A stretch of DNA of 41,124 nucleotides, from NCBI GenBank assembly GCA_022496185.1, contig WTXG01000302.1, positions 1 to 41,124 of the forward strand, written 5' to 3'. The notes below the pieces were generated by a model that did no database searches, was not told the origin of the DNA, and saw only the letters and a program-made list of their open reading frames with translations. Below are positions 33,871-41,124 of this stretch, one piece after another (positions within the stretch are counted from its first letter, which is position 1; each line of letters begins with the position of its first letter). A program made the translations under genes and the position numbers. Source of the DNA: Multifurca ochricompacta. Lineage: Eukaryota; Basidiomycota; Agaricomycetes; Russulales; Russulaceae.

Positions 33871-36800
33871 CTATCGCCTCTTCCTCCTGCGCTCGGCGCT
33901 ATTTTCCAAAAAGGTATCGGACGTACCACTGTGCCGTGCTGCTGACGACGATTCCGCGAATTGAGACCTGTCCCCATAGTTATTCCACAAATCCACACTT
34001 GCACCACGCTCGATTAGCAACTTGGCAACCTCAATCATCTCTCCTCCAGATGCCAGGTCAAAGGGACTTTCGTTTCTCGAGTTCCGCGCGTTGATATCCG
34101 CACCGTACTCCAACAACAGCCTCACAATTTCGATATGTCCACCCTTGGACGCAGTATGCAACGGAGTTGGAGCCTTGTACTCATTGTTCGACGCGTTAAC
34201 GTCTGCGCCACGCAGGAGCAACACTCGTACAACTTCGAGCTTTCCTTGAGCTGACCCCAGTTTCAATGGCGTCTCGCCATTTCCGGTCTGCGCGTCGATA
34301 TGAGCGCCGTGTTCGAGTAACAAGCTGACCATGGCGTCATGTCCACACAACGATGCTATGTGCAAAGGAGCCCAGGCCCAGGTACTCCTGATCTCGATAT
34401 CTGCGCCACGCTCGAGAGAGTAACGATGCAACATCAATGGCGTTGTTCTCCGAAGCAAGATACAAGGGTGTCCTGGAGTCTACGTTACGCGCGTTAACGT
34501 TGGCCCCGTAGTCGAGCAATAATTTCATAACTTGATGACATCCCCTTGAGCATGCCATGTGTAACGGCGTCGCACCCAGTTTGTCCTCGGCACTCGTGTC
34601 GGCGCCGCGATCAAGCAACGCTTGTACAACGTCAGCACTCCCGTTACAGGCTGCTAAGTGTAATGGGGTGTTCCCGTCCTTTTCTGTTGCGCTTACGTCG
34701 GCACCACGTTCTAGCAAGAACCGCACGACCTGAATGTGTCCCTTTCTTGAGGCCGCGTGTAATGGAGTCGCGTTCTCCCTATCTCGGGCATCCACATCCG
34801 CACGGCGGTGAAGTAGTGACCAAGAAGCACCGAGTCCCCCAATGCTTGATACCAATTCCAAGGGGTTCCAGTTTCTCCATTTCTGGGTGTCGGTATATCC
34901 CCCCTATCAAGGAGGAGCCGCACAACATCAAGATATCCGTTTGCGATGCTATGTGTAGTGGGGTCTTATTCCGATTGTCCCGCCCATTGACATACGCTCC
35001 ACACTTGAGAAGTATTTGTACAACCCCAGAATAGCCCCCACTTGAGGCAGCATGCAATGGCGTCGTAAAGCTACCGCCCTTTGAGTTTACGTCCCTTGGA
35101 CGTGCAATGGAAAGGCGTTCTGTCAGGCCTTGGAATCCGCATAGTGCCGCATAGTACAAGGGGGTCACTGCCGGTCGCGTGGGTTGAAAGCCACGCACCT
35201 GCCAAGGAGTGTCGAAGTTATGTATCCAGAGCCATGCAGAAAATTGTGGCTTATCCTGGTCAAAAAGACGATCCATCCCATCTTTAACGGCTAGGGAGAC
35301 CTTCTCGAAACGAGCATGGTTAACCCAGTTCTCGGCAGCATAGGTAACCAGAGGAAATTCTTGATGCTATCCGCATCTATGCGGTCGTCCAACTGAAGCA
35401 GGACTGTAAGGCAAGTCTGCGCAAGGATGGTATGCGCAGGTTCAAGGGGGACGTGGAAATGGGAAACACTCCCTCTAGAAATGGCAAGGCGGTCCGAAGT
35501 TAGGAACTCCTTGACAGAGAAGTGGGAAAACTGCACGACTCGGGAGGCATCGGTATTGATAACAGCGATCAAGCTCGAACATGCAGACAACAGGGCATCC
35601 TCCGCATTCTCCGGGCGCCAACCCATGATGACCTTGGGTGTGATGCCTGCATCCAGCTGAACTGCGAAAATCTCGGCAAGCTCCTCGATGCGAAGGGGCG
35701 AGCTGACACCGCGAGACATTGGAAAAGACGATGGGCATATTCTTGCTTCTCTTTGTCGATCCCGAGCAGAGCGCGCTCATATGTTTCATCCAAAGTCGCG
35801 GGAAGCTCACCTAGTGCCCGCCGGATACTCGCTGGGAAACAGCGACGCAGGGTTTCTAGTTGGCAATAAACCCATCGGAACCTGTTTGAAAAGATTAGCT
35901 TTACGGGAGATAATAACGGTGAGGCACGTACATTCCATCGACTCTTTGTGAAAGCGTATCAATCACCAGTTTTCTATCCTCCTCTCGCCATTTCGCCATC
36001 TTGGGTCGGAGCAGACAATGGAATTGACATAGTCAATAATATCCTTCTTCTGTTCACTTTCATCGTGAAGGGACACACGATGGGGTGCCAAAGGCTCCAT
36101 GATAGCTCGGATGTCAACTTCAGGACGACTGGTGATGCATATGCGCAGATTTGGAAGATGTAATGCGACCAGCTCTTCTATAAGCTGAAGGACTTTTTCC
36201 CGAGGAGATGGCATCCCAGAAGTGTTGGGACATTCATCGAGCGCATCCACGATGACGTAAATTGCAGGTTGTCCAGGCACTTTAAGCATGGCACTAAGAC
36301 GTTGTGATAGGGTGGTGTCACTAGGCTGCTGAGAGCCTTGACGATGCTTCGAATACAAGTCAGAAAGGATGTCGGACCAAGTGTCGGATTGGCCGCATAG
36401 CTGGAAGAGGAGAGAAGCGAGCAAACGCGGTAGTCCTGCTTTGTGGTGTCCTTGAAGTCGAAATAAGAATACGCCATGGAAGCCAATCCAGCCTCTCGCA
36501 TGCTTTCGATGTCATGGATGATAGCGGAACTGCCGACAGAATAAGTTTCCTAGATGAACTTGATTAAAAAAACGGCGTACCAAAGGATGCTCTTTCCTGA
36601 GCCCGCTGGTAAATCAGAAGGTCATTAAGTAGCAATGAAGACGCGACAAATTAGGAGGCAGTACGTTTGCCATGGATCCAAAGCAAGGAACCAGTCGTTT
36701 TCCATTCTTTGTAGACGCTTCCGTGAATGAACCAAGCGGAGGTTCCGTTATGATGAGCTTCACGTGCAGTATTGTGGTTTATCGACGGATCTGGCGGAGA

Positions 36801-37926
36801 GAGCCAGTTTCTGACGTCTCTTTGAAGCTGATCACCTACAAAACGATTTTAGCCCCACCCACGGTAAATAGCGGTAATGTGTGACGTACGTTTCATCTTG
36901 TTTATGTCATTGGCTGTCTGCTGCATCGTAACTAAAATGCAGATAAGTGAGACTCAAACCCACATATAAGCCAACATACCTAAGGCCTGACGGATGCCCT
37001 CCGTTGACGCCTTGCCGTCTAACCGGATAAGAGTTCAACACAGGACGAGCAAAGCCAAAGAGAAAGTGATGCGCACCGTCCATGACCACTTTCATATTAT
37101 TGACAAGACCGTAGATGACCTCTAGCGTCTGTGCAACCGTCGTCCGAGCCTCCTCCTGGGTGAGTCGGTCCAGCCTCTGGAGCACTGCCTCAACATCGCT
37201 CTCTCCCAATAACTTCTTTGCGTACTTCTCTGCTATGTGTCAATACAAGAGTGATTTCCCAGAGGGGAAAAGCTTACTAAACCGTCCTTGCTTAATTTGC
37301 TTCGTCGCCAAGGCTAGGACGGAGACCAATTCGACCAATATTTTCACCGCGATCTCTGTCATTGCGGGGGTGGGCGGAATACCGGTGTAAATCTTAAGGC
37401 GCTTGAGGAAGTTTTCAAGGCATTCGAAGAGCTCTACGAGCGCGTCGTAGCTCGCACTGACATCTTTGGCCGTCTGGCAGTCGCAGATATATGTTAATAT
37501 GGTTCCAGAAGAGAAGGAAAGACACAGACGGCAAACAGGATGGCGATGCCAGCAAATATAACTTTTGCGGGTGGGAAAGCCTGAAATATATGTGTATTTT
37601 AGAGCACGAACCAAGCCTAGGACAAGGACATACGAGGGTAACCCCTCGTTGAGGATCCCGCTAGTGGATAGTCCGTGAAGGATGTGAACTGTCGGGTTGA
37701 GCCATTTCAACAACTTCCGATCGCCGTTACGAAATTCATTGAATGCTAGAGCTTGCTCTTGCAGTGCGTTAAGGATGTCATCTGGGGAGTCGCAAGTTTG
37801 GAGTGTGATGGCGAGCGGATCTTTGGCAAGGTCTTTCCCGGTCTTCTCAGCGTAGCTTGCCAAGGCCGAATTGAAAAGGGACTGGAAATTAGAGGAGGGT
37901 ATAACTAAATTAGCTACTGGGAGCAT
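33871..37926 (-). pseudogene. STAND NLR-like protein: Goodbye - NACHT - 12 ankyrin repeats, with frameshifts
   Basis: I resolve ten exons: 37926-37634, 37580-37530, 37473-37278, 37232-37077, 37018-36980, 36931-36890, 36835-36665, 36605-36581, 36529-35932 and 35881-33871. All have GT-AG introns of about 38-110 bp and consistent phases, giving about 1195 residues. The N-terminus is a fungal STAND Goodbye domain (SNFQSLFNSALASY, FPPAKVIFAGI, YDALVELFECLENFL). The NACHT Walker A is WIHGKPGSGKSILCS, formed across introns 7 and 8. Walker B is VIVDALDECPN. The NACHT-to-repeat linker has FRWVYCQLETLRRC. About 12 ankyrin repeats end at ERRRKRR and a stop. Such proteins are thought to sense non-self and trigger heterokaryon-type or immune responses. 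Eight one-base frameshifts (about 37636, 36427, 36002, 35697, 35358, 34945, 34861 and 34416) break it. There are no nonsense codons, and seven are losses in short homopolymers, so error is possible. Confidence 0.9.
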
Positions 37927-38842
37927 TGGGTACGCTCTATATCAAACTTATGGGCAAGGGGAGCGGCGCAACAACCCTGGTCTTGACGCCCGACTCAAAT
38001 GATATTGCCGCCGATAAGGGGAAACAGACGCTCAGTATGCAGTATGTTTTGACGCCCGGATGGTCACTGTCCACTTCCATAACTTACTTTTGAATCTGGT
38101 CCCAAGCTAATGAGGATTTAGCTGACATGTTTGTCAAATGACAACACCTCTCTATGCTTAACATTACACATTTCGCGAACCATTCTCCTGGTCAACCCCA
38201 ACTGTGCTCTCATAAATGCCGATTCAGTTGGAGACTCACAGTCTCCCTTCCACCACGGAAACTTGTGGCCGATGATAGCATACCCCGTAGAAAGCTTTGA
38301 TCAATAATGCATTCATTGGTTATAAACGAAAAACAATGGGAGACGACAATAGCCCGCGCGTACCGAACCTTTGACTTTTCATTTCATATACAGATTTAAT
38401 TAACAAAGGGCAGGCCATTAGCCATTGTTACCTGACTGACGCTGCGCTTTTGCCCTTGGTACGGCACACAGATCACGTGGGGTGTCGGTCTCACACACTC
38501 TCTTCAGCAGCTTTCCAGTTCCGAGTGCTTTTGTTGTGGTCAGCGAGTTCACAAAGTCACAAAGTCAAAGTCCCCATTGACCCATTCCCATGAAATCAAC
38601 ATTGCAAGCAAGAATGAATGAGGTGGTTGCGACGCAGCTCTGGCCACTTAATCCTTTCATCTCTATAAATTAAACTTGCATGGCGGCCAACTTTCACCCA
38701 ACTTCATCACAACCATCCGCCTCCTACTGGTTCTAGATCACGTACACCTCGTGTCCACAGAGAGTTTTTAACAAATAAAATTAAGTGATGGCTTCCTTCG
38801 CGTATAACAGTTCGTTCTTTTCTTTCTTACCTCCACTCAATC
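37927..38842. promoter_or_regulatory. Divergent intergenic region between the NLR and CCCH-type genes
   Basis: About 0.9 kb without ORFs separates two genes that point away from each other, so both promoters should lie here. A TATAAAT box is at 38664-38670, about 170 bp before the plus-strand start. No operator or binding motif can be assigned. Confidence 0.45.
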
Positions 38843-39643
38843 ATGTTGACGCATATTCCGCTACTCCTTCGCGCGTTCGTCCACTTGCCAGCCCGCATTA
38901 CTGAACTCCCTCGTATACCTGCTTCTCAATCCTTCAACTTATACGATATGATGGATTCACCACTCCTCCACAATTGTGGCGCGACTCTACCCACGACTTA
39001 TCCCGGCAAGCCCCCGCGATTCCTATGGGCCAAAGCGGCTTTTGGACCGCACGCTGCCCCATCCCAATCGTTCTTGCCCGCGACGTACTGGAGCAGCGCG
39101 CGCGAACCCCATGCCTGCATTTCGAGCATCATTTGGGCTGGTGCCCCTATGACATGGATTGTCACTTGTGAGTTTCCACCTCCCCCTCCCACACACACCT
39201 CTTCCCCAATCTGACGAACGATATTGTTATTGACTTTCACCCTCCTCCCCCCCCCCTCCCCGCCCCCTCACCCCCAGCCTTCACGATTATTCCCGTTTCC
39301 GTCTCGCGTTGACTCAGGTGCCTCGAGCGGCCCTCCCACGCCGTCGTCTTCGTCGAACAGCTTCCACAGTAGCCCGATGCTTCTACCTGCATACTTCCCC
39401 CGAGCGGGAGCTCGTACAGCTCACAGCCCCCCTCCCTCTTTCAAGTTCCCCGTAAGTCTCACACCGCTCATCTACATCTCCGATATATATTTCTGACTCT
39501 GTTTTTGTCGGGATTTATAGATCACGGATTCGTCCCTCGAACTTTTGGCGGGACGACCTACTTTCCCATCCGCTTGGACAATGCCCGTCTGGGATACGTT
39601 ACTCCTACTGGCGTTCAAGTGTTCACGGATCATTAAATGGTGA
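38843..39643 (+). CDS. Putative CCCH-type zinc-finger gene, three exons
   Basis: The best model has exon 1 to 39167, intron 39168-39277, exon 2 39278-39451, intron 39452-39520 and exon 3 39521-39643. Splicing intron 1 completes a finger, CLHFEHHLGWCPYDMDC-HFL-H, whose last ligand lies in exon 2. After it comes an S/P-rich tail (SGPPTPSSSSNSF) and a C-terminus ending FKCSRIIKW. The frame of the finger differs from the long open frame that starts at ATG 38843 (MLTHIPLLLRAF). The tail is one base out of frame with the finger (near 39300). Either exon 1 is mis-modelled or one-base errors are present. Coding over exons 2-3 and the finger is fairly convincing; the true start is not known. Confidence 0.5.
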
Positions 39644-40041
39644 TGAGGCACAAAAATCCCACCTGGGCACGGCCGACAAGTTATGCATACCGCTGGCCAC
39701 CTCTATCTCCTCACTTGGTCGTTCAAGGTGAATACACACCGCATTCTAGGTGTTGTTGTGGTATTACCCGTCGCTTCGCGACAACCCAACCTGTGTATGC
39801 TTATGTTTTTGTTGTTATCCCTATCCCGCCATCGAGTTCGTTACTGCTCGCCACCGTCTACTCACCTTTCTAATCCCTGCCTGTATTTTTAATGCGTAAT
39901 CAAATTATGAAAGAAATCAAGGCGAGTATGATGTCAAGACAAGATAATATAACCACCATAAGACTGGACCTCATAGGAACAAACCGAGCGCAGGGTAAAC
40001 ACCGAGGTGTGGCTCTTGACTTGCCCGATTCGTGGGTACCA
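39644..40041. other. Intergenic between convergent genes
   Basis: Contains the presumed 3' ends of the plus-strand CCCH-type gene and the minus-strand gene. Nothing else was recognised. Confidence 0.5.
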
Positions 40042-41118
40042 TTAGAACCACGCGAATGCTAGTATCATTGTAAAACAACCACAATCGATGCCGGGCATCT
40101 CTGCAGCGTGGACAGGGATGTAGAGCGTGCCCGAGACAGACGCCTGGCCTGACTCCGTATCCCCACCATCGTTCCTCGTGTCGAAATTTGCCGTTGCGGT
40201 GTCTTGAGAGCGAGAACTGGGTAGATTATCTCCATTGGTCGTTGAACTCGTGAGAAGACAGTCTTCGCCCACGTTCTCAGACAGGGAAGCCGTGCAAGGT
40301 CGGACCGGAGGACTCGCTCCATCTGCAGTGTTCGCTAATTCTACATCATAATCCCAATCAAATTCCCCTTCGATATGGCTGTGTCGAGTAATGAAGGAAA
40401 CTCCTTCCAGACCCCCAAGATAAGATCATATAGTGCGTCATTTTCATGTTAGAGGGACGTACCGCGCAGATCTTCCACTAGATCGCGAATTCTGTAAAGC
40501 CCATTTCTTGACGGTTCAAACCACTGAAGCCAAAAATATGCTTGGGACTGTGTTTGCAATCTTTCTTACGAGGTCGTAGTCTTCTTCTTGAAACATCCTG
40601 TTGAACGAGAAAACCATAAGCTTCATTTACTAAAGGCGAGGAAAAATGCAATATGGTTGCGGGTGCGGTGATTCTCACTCGTCGAACTGGTATGCGTAGC
40701 GGGCCAGGAAAGCCCCGCTTATTCTTCTCAAGAATAAAATCAACAACTTCTGCCTTGTTGTTCGACGGCAAAGTAGCTAGGACATGCGCTGCAAGGCGCA
40801 GAGGATCCCAAAAGTCTAAGTCTAATTTCTCAGACTTATTATATCTCTAAAAAAAGATGTAAGCGTGGAGAGAAGTTTTGTCCGAAGTGGAGGTGCATGA
40901 ACTTGTGGACTAATGTGATATCTTTGAAGGAGGTTGTCGTCGCATTGCCGCTGTGGCCGCAAATCTGTGCTATCAACTCCACCATTTGTCCAACCCCCAG
41001 GGAGGACAGCACATACTGAGGGGACACTGGAAAGGGTATGTAGGCATGCATGATGATAAAAGGTGTTTCCCAGGAGAAAGAGACTGAATGGGATGGAAGA
41101 GGTGGCGGCATTAGCCAA
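40042..41118 (-). CDS. Unknown multi-exon gene, 5' end outside the window
   Basis: On the minus strand, exon-like frames follow each other: an open frame entering from the window edge (VSFSWETPFIIMHAYIPF, then MVELIAQICGHSG), then LDLDFWDPLRLAAHVLA (about 40820), then VVDFILEK, then FQEEDYDLVRKIANTVP (about 40580). The end is acidic and S/T-rich, containing FDWDYDVELANTADG and stopping at 40042 after FTMILAFAWF. Plausible GT-AG introns lie near 40680-40600 and 40460-40385. A frame slip near 40720 is needed, which may be a base error. I do not recognise the family. Confidence 0.45.
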
Positions 41119-41124
41119 TGCCCC

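Noticed and set aside
40653..40850. Plus-strand ORF at the right edge
   Set aside because: Opposite strand to a series of consistent exon-like frames; no motif.

Overview
The window looks like a chromosomal segment of a mushroom-forming fungus (Basidiomycota, probably Agaricomycetes). Evidence: introns of about 40-60 bp with GT-AG ends, a Goodbye-NACHT-ankyrin STAND (NLR-like) gene, Ty3/Gypsy elements with a C-terminal chromodomain, and a hAT transposase that reads like the agaricomycete type. There are no bacterial features (no operons, ribosome binding sites or CRISPR).

Layout. Positions 192-8350 are one hAT DNA transposon with 22-bp inverted ends and a perfect 8-bp target duplication (TAAATGGG). 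It holds a decayed transposase (551-4470) split by a solo LTR (2850-3431), a Copia pol fragment on the minus strand (4497-5129), and an intron-containing fragment of a MYST histone acetyltransferase gene (5188-5901), apparently captured from the host. Positions 8359-9481 are anonymous repeat-rich sequence. Positions 9487-24902 are Gypsy element A (minus strand, TSD TCTTT): an old chromovirus with gag, pol-chromodomain and an extra third ORF after pol. Its right LTR is split by Gypsy element B (17621-24883, TSD CTGGG), a very young chromovirus with almost identical 682-bp LTRs. Both families recur as solo LTRs: A at 2850-3431 and B at 27821-28544.

Positions 24925-25745 and 30671-31831 are two copies of a non-autonomous inverted-repeat element carrying a LINE-like zinc-knuckle tail. 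Between them lie a small unknown ORF (26189-26590), a tRNA-derived SINE-like head (26999-27073), an unknown gene broken by the B solo LTR, and a four-exon gene for a three-finger CCCH protein (29214-29929, minus). The last 8 kb is more host-like: an ankyrin relic, a ten-exon Goodbye-NACHT-ankyrin gene (33871-37926, minus), a divergent CCCH-type gene (38843-39643, plus) and a partial minus-strand gene leaving the window at 41124.

Two kinds of damage are separable. In the hAT and element A, every in-frame stop I decoded in transposase, gag and pol is TGA, and A's two LTRs differ mostly at CG/TG positions, as expected from CpG deamination of methylated repeats. In element B and the NLR gene there are no nonsense codons. 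There are only one-base indels, nearly all losses in homopolymer runs, which may be sequencing error rather than true pseudogenisation.
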